From: Lineus longissimus
Taxonomy: Eukaryota; Nemertea; Pilidiophora; Heteronemertea; Lineidae
NCBI RefSeq assembly: GCF_910592395.1
Contig: NC_088308.1
Location: 26,303,501 to 26,367,500 of the forward strand
Length of the DNA stretch: 64,000 nucleotides
Reading direction: 5' to 3'
The notes under the pieces were generated by a model. It was not told where the DNA came from, ran no database searches, and was given only the letters and a program-made list of their open reading frames with translations. A program made the translations under genes and the position numbers. How positions within the stretch are numbered: the stretch's first letter is position 1; each line of letters opens with the position of its first letter. Of the stretch, positions 37,001-48,451 are shown in pieces.

Positions 37001-40000
37001 GCGATATTGAAGTCTCTTATTCACAAGATTCAAACTTCATGTATGGATGTTGAGTTTCCCTCATTATAGGTGTCGTCTGTAGGGTGTATGATAAAATCAC
37101 CCAATACAACTGCCCTATGGCTAAACCATAATCAAATTACCGGTAGTATATAATGGATTGTTGCATTATTTCATACACCCCATAGTTTATAGAATGAGCG
37201 TTGATTGAAACCATGTATACTCAACCTTCACATTATCAAAAGTAAAAACTTGCCGTGTTAATTGACAGCAATATTGACTCTGAGGGAGGGTCAGGCAAGG
37301 GAACGTTCTTTGCTCGTGTTTATCCAACATTTAGTCGGTGTAATTGAAGCGGCGCGAATTTAGCCCAACTTTTGATGATGATGTTGCCGATGTGGCGGTT
37401 CGCTTTCTTCGAGTCTTTATTGTTTACGTTGTCAATTATTATTTCATGTGGTCATTCATTGTCCGTTTGGTGCCAATTATTCAATGTCAAAGCCAAATTG
37501 ACTTATCCATTGTGCCATTTGAGATTGAAAGTATATACTGTAATTAGGCGGATTCAGTTATCCACCGGTTAGAGAATCGAAACCTTTTGTTGTTTGCGTT
37601 TGGTGCCGCTAGCCTTAAAGGTATAGTCCATCCGTGCTTTTTCTCTTCTGTAATATTTGTCAATTTGCCTCTTCCGGTATCTCGTTGTAATCATTGTGTA
37701 GACGGGATGGCATATCATAGGAAAACACCTGCATCTAGTATATGCGTCAATGTCATCAGATAAGTTATCTTATAGATAACGGTCACCACATCTGCTCCAC
37801 CGAAATGCCACGGGACAAAACGTGCATGGAGATGTTGATATTTCACCAATACCCCTACATTCAGCATTCATAATTACTCAAGCTGAAGTTGAAACCTTTC
37901 ATGGTGTATGTACTGTAACTGTCTTGAACTTTGTTCAAAATGACCGGCTTTAATATATTGTGATATATAAGTAAATAAAACTTCTATCTACTGACAAAAC
38001 GCCTTGGTTCTTTCTATTTGCTACTACTGAAAAGTCGGTCAGGAGTCGTTGGGGCTTCCTGGATGACCACATCACTTGGAGGGAGGTCGCCAAGGCGGAA
38101 CGTCGCGACTGGTCCTGACCGAGTTTCAAACTGGAAAGGTGAAGTAGAAATTGGAAGATTTTTACATGATGTGTATTATCAGGAATTCAATCTTGGAATC
38201 ATCAAATAAGATAAAAGTGTACATGTTTACAAATGGGAAGTACAGGTGGGTCACATTGTCTCATTCCCTGAATGGTATCAGCATCAAGATCAACATAAAT
38301 GACGTCAGATGCCTATCTATAACATGGTACCATCAACATTTCATCGTTTAGTGCAAACAATCACTAACCACTGCATGGGAGGCCGACTATAAAGGGACCA
38401 TCCTGTCACCACAGTCTATTTCACCTTATTTTGAAACTGGATTGATGTATAATTGATGAAGATTATGCATTATGGTTTTTGTCATTTCAAAGATGAAAAG
38501 CTACATGGTCGTTTCACCCTACAAAGATCATGAAAACCAAATATATACTGTTGATGACACAAAGTATATCATGCCCTTCTTACCATGGAACGCTCTCACC
38601 AACTGTCACCAGATATCAAATTAACACATTGCAGTGATTGTTCGTTGGCTATTGTTCCGCCTGCAACCAGGGCTAGGAGACATATGCCAGCTTATTGTCA
38701 GGGCGCATAAAGCCACCATAAGCCTCAAGCCAGAGTAGACACATGTTGGGCATGAATAGAAAGAACTTCTCACTGAGATATTAATACCGCTGCTAAAAGG
38801 TTTTGTACTTGATAATCAATACAGTACACGTTTCTCGCCAGATGTGTTTCATGGAGTGTATTTGTTCTCCGAGGCACGTTAATCCAGAACGCTAATTTAC
38901 TCCAGATTAAAATATAACAGATATATTCTTAATGTATTCCCAATCGATATATTCCCGCGAACAGCTGCCACATTTTCATGACATGCATCATGGCTTTTGA
39001 GATAGCAGACATCAGAAGTGCTCGGCAACAGTAATTGTGATTATCGTCCGTATGTTAGGAACCCGTAACATTAACTATACATGTATGTATATGTAACGGG
39101 TAAAATCAATTCATAGCTGCTGATATAAAATTTAATTAATTTCAAAACCAGTTTCAATGCAAATGTTCTATGTACGAACGACAACAGCTGTTGATAAATC
39201 TGAACATCGATTTCAGAGGCCTTTTTCTCATGTTCATTTATTGAAAACACGATGGCAATAAAAATGTTCTATGAATATTTAAGCCGAAGTTATCAACCCC
39301 CTTCAACGGGGAAACGGGATACCGTTTTTGTTTTTAAAGCGCAAAAAAACACCAATGAAACTCTATATACCATCGATATAGCTTATCACAGAGTCCGTCG
39401 TTCAACTGGCAATATTTTTATTCAAACTCAACAAGGACCCACTTGAGCGTATGAAATGAAAACATTCGCGGCCAGATGTCAACGGTGGTCCACAGAAACG
39501 GTCACAGCATTGACAAACAATTGAATATCAGTCGCCTGAGATGATTTGAAAATGTTTTGTATGCCCGACTCTGTTAGCTTGTAATTGTCATCTGCGGGAC
39601 AGGTGTCCACTGAATGACTGGAATGGCTGACTCTTCCTCGTATGCAAATGAGACAGTCAATAGTTAGCATCGTGTATTGTCATAAGATGGAGTTGGCAGT
39701 TCTTTGGTGTGAAGTGGTGTCATTTGTGGAAGAGTCACAAAAAAACAGGACGATTTTTTAGTTTGATGAATATGGGTTTAATCTTTTTTGCAGGAGAGCC
39801 GTCTATGAAATGAGAGTCTATCCGCGCGACCTGACGGGTATATAAAAACTGACTGCGGCATGTTTCGATGCGACATCAAATTCAAAACGACACAGTACAG
39901 ATAAAAATCTTCAAAACAAATACTCGGCTGCATTCCCTAAATAATGTTTTATGCAGATTCCTTTTTTCGGTTAATTTCTGATCGGGCCAACACTTGTTTT

Positions 40001-42025
40001 TGGTCAATGAAGAAAATGTGGTCAGTAATCGAGGACTTTTGAGGTTCCGCACCAAATGATTGCTAACTAGGCCTGCAATGGATGCTTCACCGTGCATGGC
40101 TAGCCTGGGAAACGGGAACATTGATTGAGATGAGGAGCAAAGGCTTTTCGATACACTTGTCGCCATGGTTACTCGAGAAAAAGCAACAGACACTATTTAA
40201 TAGCCTAGGCCTTCAGCTCAGGCGGTGCAATATCAGGGGCTCAGGTGTCGATTACATGAAACGTGTGCAGTCTTAGTCGATAGGTTTGATGTTAATTGAT
40301 AGATGTCTTATTCCACTTGAACGTTTTCCGCTGTGCCATAAGGCCGACGCGGAAAAACTTAGAGCGGCTCGAGCGGTTATTTACAATCAAATTTGACCTG
40401 CTGGTGCAGTTGGCGACTATACTGATACATCTGCATTCAGCCAAGCAGGCTAGTAGTTTCCCAATTTAGGCTATACTCGCTAGGGCCGAACACTGTTTTT
40501 TTGCGGCGCCGACCGCGCGCAGTAGCCGGAAAACGAGCATAACGGAGTGGAATCAGGCCTGCCTGTTCACGATCTTTTCAAGCTGATTTCGTGAATTGCG
40601 GTTAGGGATCATTCCAAGGCACTATCGCGAGTTCATTGATAATAATATTATAAAACTGAGGTGCCCAAATTCCAATCTACCACACAAGCTGGTCGAGTTG
40701 GCCTTCAGCCAAAGGCTAGATGTCGTCTGATCACCAGCTTGGCGCCTGTCAAGTGTTTACTTTGCCAAGTAAATTTTCGCATTAAATGCTGGGTTTTTTT
40801 TAGCATTTAATATATACGGTCATTTACATTCTTGAATTCATTGACCTAGAGATAAAAGGTACAAGGGCTTGGTTTCCAGGTGTTGACAGGCCAAAGGAAA
40901 GCATAAACTTTAGGGAGACCAAGGAACGCTCTATAGAACTAACACCGGCGTCTGCGCGTTGCAAGGGTCTTCCGACGATTCGGTTCCGACCAAGCTGTAT
41001 TACAAAATGACAGACCATCCCCAATGTTCATTTAAGACCAATCAAAGATATAGTAATGTCCAAAGCCAAAATTTCGCCCATTAGGCTAAATACAGTCATA
41101 ATTTGACGAAAACAGAAAACTTCTCGATTTCCGCTCCACCGCCAAGCAACGAAGGGATACTGGGGCACATTCTTCCCTTGACGCATCATTAAATCCGCGG
41201 CTGCATTCATCATAAACATCCTAGCCACCAGATAAATCATAATCACTCATAATCATGTCTGTCTTAGTTGAAAACCATAAAAAATCAATATGGCCGGCGG
41301 CCAAGCAGGCCACAACCGATGATCGATTATTGTCTCCTCGTGTTCATCAAAAGGAAATATTGATTGATTTGTTGAGTTTCTGAGCCTGTCATCAAATGAT
41401 CGACAAAGGTATAGACTCTCCCGTGGATAATTAGGGCACACCTACCTTCGTGAACAAAGAAGATGGTGTACAAGGATTGGAAATAAAGGAACAACCTCTA
41501 ATTTGTAACAAAGGTCATCATCTGGTTTTTCTTATGAACTGTGATCTGGCATTGTCTGGGCGCAATCCACATGGGCGTGAACTTTAATCAGTTTCGACCC
41601 ATCAACCCTGCGCATTAGTCTGCGGTGAGGGTGGAATGTAGGAGAAAACCTCCGCTCCGGGCTAAACAAAAAGTCGTCAAAACCTCTTTAACGATCAATA
41701 AATCTATAAATATCAATACCATACAACTTTCTTTATTGAGAAAATATGTTGTCTGTCCTCAACGCGATGGCGAGTGGTCTGGGGAGAACGGAGAGGTTGA
41801 CTGTGAAACGACGGGGAACTGTGTTTGAATTTTGGTACGAAATTCCTATCTCTTAATATCACAATCGATTGGAAAGAATGAATAGATACTCTTCTTTATT
41901 TATTCTTTTGTTTATGTACAGACAGAAGGGAAATTGTTCCAATGCGGATAGTTTCTCCTGGGGAGCGAGGTTCCTAAACACTGGTAGCCAAATTGGGACG
42001 AATAAACAAAGAATGACAATCATCC
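34047..42025. other. Gene-free stretch downstream of the ATOH8-like gene
   Basis: About 8 kb without a supportable exon. Open frames are short (at most about 100 codons), unspliced and without motifs. The length and position next to a developmental transcription factor suggest distal regulatory DNA, but this is inference from layout alone. A small hairpin lies at 39060-39101. Confidence 0.45.
39060..39101. repeat. Short inverted repeat around an ATACATGTAT core
   Basis: ACCCGTAACAT at the left and ATGTAACGGGT at the right are inverted with one mismatch. They flank a smaller palindrome, ATACATGTAT. No gene context. Confidence 0.5.
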
Positions 42026-42097
42026 GGCTCGTTGGTCTAGTGGCATGATTCTCGCTTAGGGTGCGAGAGGTCCCGGGTTCAACTCCCGGATGAGCCC
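42026..42097 (+). tRNA. tRNA-Pro (AGG)
   Basis: The 72-nt cloverleaf is complete. The acceptor stem is GGCTCGT with ATGAGCC (one G-U pair) plus discriminator C. The anticodon stem CTCGC/GCGAG encloses loop TTAGGGT with anticodon AGG. The T arm is CCGGG TTCAACT CCCGG. The A box (TGGTCTAGTGG) and B box (GGTTCAACTCC) fit the Pol III internal promoter. There is no intron, and no CCA is encoded, as expected for a eukaryotic nuclear tRNA. A run of four T follows at 42101. Confidence 0.97.
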
Positions 42098-42100
42098 GCC

Positions 42101-42104
42101 TTTT
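42101..42104 (+). terminator. Pol III terminator of tRNA-Pro
   Basis: TTTT three bases after the tRNA end, the minimal Pol III stop signal. Confidence 0.7.
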
Positions 42105-42744
42105 GTCACCGCTGAAATAAAATGGCCTTATTCAACTTTTTTACCCATCTTTTTAGACGGTCCAGCAGATGCAGACGTTCATACGTAAGCGCCGATTTAC
42201 GTATAGCGCAACCACATCTTGCACTCTCCATCAGCCGTTGCTCGGCCTCTCCCATTACCAACATCGGGTTCTCACGGTGCAAGCACAATCTCACCCTGTC
42301 AATTGTTCCTAGTGTACACCACCATTATGGAACATCTGTTCACGCCGGCAATTTTAAAGAGCGCTCTGCTGCCAGCAATGGATGACGGCGTCGCTCTGTG
42401 GCATGGCGACTGGGATTATATTCCGATTGATTCGTTTAGAAAAAATATAGCCAAATATCACTGATAAGATTCTGGGAATTACTTTAATCTCTACTATTTT
42501 GTTCTCCATCATTACTTGAAAAGGATAGTTGACAATGGGGCAATCACATGATATACATACAAGTACCTGCCGATACTGTGAAATCGGCCCGGAGACGTCC
42601 ATCTTAACATGACATATGCAGCGGCATAGGTTGCGACTTAAGACGGCAAATGCCGTCGCACGAGCCAAAAGAGCTCGTGACCAAGTTCCGTGAATGCGCA
42701 GCCAAAAGGGCGTTGCTGGGGACTGCCAAATTCGGTCGCCTAAT

Positions 42745-42745
<1 letters not shown>

Positions 42746-42804
<59 letters not shown>
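42746..42804. repeat. (TCA)n microsatellite
   Basis: About 19 uninterrupted TCA units. On the minus strand it reads as a run of ATG codons, which creates a spurious poly-methionine open frame. Confidence 0.97.
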
Positions 42805-43421
42805 TGTCGGCTTGAGCTTTTGCCATTGATGTCTTTCTAAAACTTGTCAACCAATTCACATCCCGGTCTTCACTCGTCACGATAACGTTTAATCAGACGC
42901 TTGTCTTTTTACAACTAGCCGATGGAGTGGATTTTGGCGGGAACCCTGTATGAATTGCTCGCCTGCCGCGCCGATGATGGAGTTTCTATCGATTCTTTGG
43001 TCGCTCGTAAGGCTCGGGCCGCCGTTTCTATCCGCAAAACACTCCAGTCGACAGGCGTGTGGATGAATTGCCTACTTGATTGAACATCTGTGCCGACTAT
43101 ACCAGGTTCATATAATTAATGGACCAGTACTGTGCAAATAAGCAAGCCGCGGGAAAAGATGTGTGAGCCAATTGACTGACATGTTTGGTGTCAATCAGAG
43201 TTGAGGGTCAGGAGGCAGATTATCAATATCGATCAGGTTATCAATGCAATTGATTGGAGACCACAATCAACACGGACAAAGCTCGTGTTCTCGCGGATAG
43301 TCTGCTGAGAAACTCCCGTGTGATAAGATGGAGTGCCTTCGTCTCAATCACTCCACGCCTCTTGGTCATATATATACGAGTGGGAAAAAAACCCCAGAAG
43401 AAAATCTGAGTTTCATAACCT

Positions 43422-43458
43422 GTCCTTAACTTTGGTAGCTGGCAGAGTAAAGGAGGAC
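43422..43458. repeat. 37-bp dispersed repeat, copy 1
   Basis: The segment running from GTCCTT through GGCAGAGTAAAGGAGGAC matches 46402-46438 at 35 of 37 positions. Its ends are partly inverted (GTCCTT and AAAGGAGGAC), suggesting a fragment of a small DNA element. Confidence 0.75.
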
Positions 43459-44037
43459 GTCGTTAATCAGTGTGACGTAGATGCTGTGCCGAGAACTGGT
43501 GGCTCGTATCACTGCAGTCCTGATGGGCAGTTAATACATGTAAGATGGTGCTATCAATCACTGCAGTCCGTTCCTTTTATCTTAGTGCTTTTATGATGTA
43601 GGTCTGGTGATGTCGTCAGGCATACGTCTGGTCGTAGATGGCAGGCGGTTAATAGCAACGTAATACCCAATGACGTCGGGCAGCAAGTGACAATTTTGCC
43701 AGCTTTGACTGCGTCCAAGATTTTTTTAACTGTCTTTTCTCTATTTCATCATGCAGTCATCACGACGACCGCCATACCCGGGAAAGAAACTGACACACAA
43801 CCCCTGCAGCATACTAGTTAGTTATCAGCAATCCTTTCATTACACAAGAATCGAGCCCAGACACCTGTCAACTACTGTTTTTTTTCTGCAATTTCATTTG
43901 CCCTGCTCATTATGGCAGACTAGAACACCTGCGCGCCAAGCCTGCCTCAAGCGAACATTCAATCGAACCTCCCTCTTTCATCCTCTCTTAATTACATATC
44001 ATCAATTTTGTGTAAATCCTAATGCGATGGGTCTCCG

Positions 44038-44806
44038 CTAATGCCGTGGTCACACTGGGGTTTTAACACGAATTGAATTCGAATTAAAACGTTGATACGT
44101 ATTGGGGCGTCACACTCAATTCGGTTCATACCGATCTCAATCCGCTTTAACCAACACGGTTCTTAAACCGAATTGAATGCGAATCAGCTAATCCGAATCA
44201 ACGAAACCGTATTGAGATTTCAAGTGTGACGCGCTTGATACGAATTAATAATTTCGATCGCACTGTGCATGCGCCCGGCGCACTTCCTCTTCCGTTAATT
44301 CTCCGCGCCAAACTTCTATCAATTCAATTGATTGTGCTAGTCTTGTGGGATGTGCTGAAGTGAATGCCTGGTAAATGGTAGAGTTATGATCTGCCAAACA
44401 CAATATGAAGATGTTTTTAGAATAATTTTTTCATGCAATTTTGAATAGATTTATTTTTGTACGGAGTAAAGTTGATCTTATCAGAGGTTTGATTGTTTGT
44501 TACGCCACAGAGACCAAAGATTGAATGGTGAATGGCCTAGGAATGTATGCTGAATGAAACTGTTCCTGAATTTTTTTATGTATGTATGTACATGTACTAG
44601 AATTTGCTTCTTGCAGGATCTGCAGATTGAAATTGAATGCTTGATGTTAGTATACGCATTGAGTGTAGCGCGTTTTAAACCGATTTGAATGCGTATTAGG
44701 GTCAGTGTGACGCGACCGTTCTGAAACTGGATTAACCAATTCGTATTCCGGAGAGCGCTCTACGGAATTCGGTTTCAATTCGCATCCAGTGTGAACACAC
44801 CATTAG
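44038..44806. mobile_element. Non-autonomous DNA transposon with terminal inverted repeats
   Basis: The left end CTAATGCCGTGGTCACACTGG (44038) is inverted at the right end as CCAGTGTGAACACACCATTAG (44806), with about 3 mismatches in 21. Both ends are followed inward by repeated words such as GAATTGAA, AAACCGAATT and GTCACACT or AGTGTGACGCG in both orientations. The middle (about 44290-44640) is plain AT-rich sequence with no transposase. The class is uncertain. The 3-bp TAA/TTA at the ends would suit a PIF/Harbinger-type target site, but they lie within the inverted repeats. Confidence 0.75.
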
Positions 44807-45464
44807 AGTACACTACATGTTTCATCAAAATAAGCCAGGGAATTGCTTTTCCACACGAGCGCGGCAGACAGCTGACTTGACTGGGGGAACTATTATGTAG
44901 CTCTTCTTTTGTAGCTAGGAAATGCCATCAGGAGCCCTGGTTGGCATACATCAGAAGAAAAATAGATTCTTTTATACACTGCAGCAATAGGGATTCGGAG
45001 TGTAACTAAGCCAACCTCTTGAAAAAAGCTGAATGTGAATACTGTACCAATCACCATTATGTCTTGCTTGTCATCAACACTTTCACCATCATCTGAACAT
45101 CAAGACAATATATAATCCATTATAAACACACTTTACATCAACCCAACGAGGTTCTGCAGCCAACTGCCACACCTACTGGCAGCTAATGGCCCTGGAGAGG
45201 AGCCTGATGGTTCAGTCTAGTAACACAACGTGTCAGAGTACCCTTCAGCAGCATCGACATCTGCTAGATCCAATTGAGTATAATGCGAAATCAAGGCACA
45301 TTACAATAATGCCACTCCAGGGCTAGGGACTGAATCTTGATCTTGATACATGGTAAGAGATGTTCTTCTGATGAATGGGATCCTGATGAGGCTGGGTGCA
45401 GGATTTGCTCAGGGATTGTGTTGGATGGGGCCCAGGGTTTAGAGTTAGAGTTAGAGAAAAACTA

Positions 45465-45560
45465 CAGTCGAACCTCCCTTAGCAGACACCTCTCTATTAA
45501 GGGCAGCACTTGTCAGTCCCGAAGGTGTCCTTAATAGAGAAGTTATACAATGTACTGTAA
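45465..45560. mobile_element. Pogo/Tigger-like terminal fragment
   Basis: Begins TA-CAGTCGAACCTCCCTTAGC, close to the CAGTCGAACCTC-type ends of pogo/Tigger transposons. It contains an 11-bp inverted repeat (CTCTATTAAGG at 45492, CCTTAATAGAG at 45529). No coding sequence remains. The classification rests on recalled resemblance of the ends. Confidence 0.5.
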
Positions 45561-46401
45561 TTCATATAAGGAAAGTATCCAAGTATAGACTGATAAAGTA
45601 GGTATTAAGACATGGTATTAAGATGGCTAGCAATCCCCATGACAAAACTCTCGGGACCATGGGCAGAATTTAAGAAAAAGATATTTTTCATCTAAACCTT
45701 TATTTTCTAAATCTCATTTACACCAGCTTCCTCCTTCGTGGAAGGACACCAGTAACTGATGATAAACTGATGTTTAAACAATGGTCCAATATATACAAAA
45801 CACTTATATAACAAACTAATATCAGCTGTTATAGGACATATTCCTTTATCGTCAATGGTTTATCTGTCAGGTATGAGATCACACCCAGATTAGATAAACA
45901 AGATCAACTCAAGATGATAAAACATCATAACCTGTACATGAAGCAGCGGGTGACAATCCCTCGGAATGCTTTCCCATTGTGGATATAAACCATCAGCATA
46001 AATTACAAGTCGTTAAATCTGTGCGGCACTTTCCTGAGCACATTATCACAGCAACAGCTGTAGCCAACATATTATACATCATATGCATCAGATATTTGCA
46101 TAGTTGGTTGTTAATGACAGTTCAATAGAGGTTCTGCCATCGCAGTGCTCCACTTGGTCACAGCTGTGTAGTGAAATGAATAGTTATGTATATTATGCCA
46201 TTGGCAATTTCGAACAGTCTTTGTACCATCAGTGGAGTTTTTCAAGTGTGCTTGATGTGAAATGCATAGATGTTTTGACATAATGCTCTATTGAATTCAC
46301 GATATTCCAAGTGCTATCGGCGAACATCTTGTACATTGTCAAATTTATAACTTGGCTGTTTCACGAGAGAGTGGCACATGGATGTATGCATGGAGTGGCA
46401 A

Positions 46402-46438
46402 GTCCTTCACTTTGGTATCTGGCAGAGTAAAGGAGGAC
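46402..46438. repeat. 37-bp dispersed repeat, copy 2
   Basis: Second copy of the repeat at 43422-43458, direct orientation, 3 kb away, two mismatches. Flanking similarity fades within about 20 bases. Confidence 0.75.
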
Positions 46439-48451
46439 TAGCCTTGTTGAATGCAGTGCTTAACTAGCCACTAGTTTGATGACTGGTGTCACTTGAAACC
46501 AATAGAATCAGATTTTTACATTGTGGGCTGACTCAACCTTATTTACCATACTAACATTAAAGATATCAAATCAAAGGCTAAAATTGAAAAAAGGGAAATC
46601 AAACGGATACATCCTTCATTATAATTGGTTGATTTGTATGAAATGACTGTATCCATGAAACCAATCAGGTCAAATCTACTAACCAAATGTTGGTCCAACC
46701 TACACCACTACAATTAAGATGTATTTTTAATTTTGTGGAAAAATTCAATTGGTTCATCTCACTAAATTAAGCCAAACAATCACTCATGAAAAACACCTGC
46801 CAATGGTAAATTCATATTTAATATTCAGAAGTTGAGGAGATGGTGTAGATTATCAAAGTAGCTCACATGCTTTGAGTGCTAAAGGTTAGAGGTTGGTATT
46901 CTTCAATCAATAGCAGTTCACATGCATAAAACATCAATATCGAAAATTACAAATGTCAACGGTATGATCACAGTAGTCGGGCCTGTGATCTGATGTTCAA
47001 CGCTTTCTGATCAATCGGAGAAATAGTCAGATCTGGTTTCACAGAATGAGACAAAAACCTTTTTCTTCAAGTTTCTTGTTATTGTAAGCATGTGAAGCAT
47101 TCAATCAAAGCCCAGACAAATACACACAGCACGCATATTATTGGTCTTGTGAAAAACAGGGTTTGTGACATGCTGAACTCAATTTAACATCTCAGAAAGT
47201 AGAACTTGAGTAAGATTGAACTTTGGTTTCATTATATTGAAAGAAGAGACAGCCAAACATCCAATCTTAACCCAAATGCAGGAGGAGAACTTTTATGTCA
47301 AATCTATGAAACAAACTGATCAACAGTATATATTCCATACAATTATGCACATGCATGCCATCAAAGTAAAAGCTCATCATAAATAATTTTCCACCTAAAC
47401 AATAAATAAGCCACATTGACACTGCAAAACTTGTTACCATAGGTGATTGTACTTGAATTGTTAATGCACCGAGATTGAACACCAGCTGTTCAAGATGAGA
47501 ACAACGAGAAGAGCTGCCCTCTGTTGGATCTATTAACATACTAACCTCGTTAAGAAAATTTCTCCAGATGATAAAATATGAATCTTTAAAGAGTCGACAG
47601 GAGCAGTGGGAGGTAAGTTCATGGATAGAGGGTGGTTTTGAGATGCATCAGAAAATGACACACAGACATTCTACCAACTGTGCACAGACACTTTCAGATG
47701 TATTCTGTCAACTATCTATATTTCTATACCATATCATTGGCGCTGGCTAGTATTATCTCCCATTATTTCTAAAGCTTACCGGTAGTTAAACCAAGAATAT
47801 TGGTGTTGGAGAATGGAGAATTTTTCCTGAGTAAAATTCATATAAAATGAGTTGACCTGGCCAATCATTGCTGGTGAGAATGATGCATTATTACGATCAC
47901 ATAACTATCATTCCAATGCCATAGTGGAGAACTGGACATATTTTAACAATAGAGCTTAAACATGGAATATACGAAGTTTGTAAGTTTACAATAATATAAG
48001 TACAATTTTCAGATTAAATAAGCACCATTAAGTACATTAAAGAGTAATCAGATTGGAATAGCACTGCTTTTCATAACTGTTGTCACAGTGAACATTTGAA
48101 ATGACACAGAAACTTCTGAGCGGATTTCAGGTCTAATATGGCTATTTTGGGCCCATTTCTTTTGGCTGGCCTTTCCCACCAGAAACAGCTTTAAAATGCC
48201 AATGTATTTCATGTGGCAATAATTTGGCACAGAAGTTTGGTCAGTCTTGATTTATTTTGCTGGTGTCTCCCAGGTAAACTGTTAAAATGATTTTAAATGC
48301 GATCTACTGATTCAAAAAAGGCCCCACTTGATCTGGCCCTTTGATAATCTGGACAGAATATCTTTTCATGGAAATTTTTATCGCTATCACAGCATATTAC
48401 AAGTGAGACCTTTATGAAGAAGTAATTAGTAATTATCCGTTCTCTGATTGT

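Larger units (their letters stand above)
42098..48451. other. Gene-free stretch between tRNA-Pro and PBLD
   Basis: No exon could be supported. The interval holds a TCA microsatellite, a 0.77-kb inverted-repeat element, a pogo/Tigger-like terminus and two copies of a 37-bp repeat. The last part includes the likely 3' UTR of PBLD, with a minus-strand AATAAA at 48256-48251, about 200 bases past its stop. Confidence 0.5.

Noticed and set aside
42354-42803. Long minus-strand open frame starting with about 19 methionines
   Set aside because: The start is only the reverse reading of the TCA microsatellite, and the rest has no family motifs or splice support.
45440-45455. TTAGAG-like repeat suggestive of telomere repeat
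   Set aside because: Only about three units and the wrong hexamer; chance low-complexity sequence.
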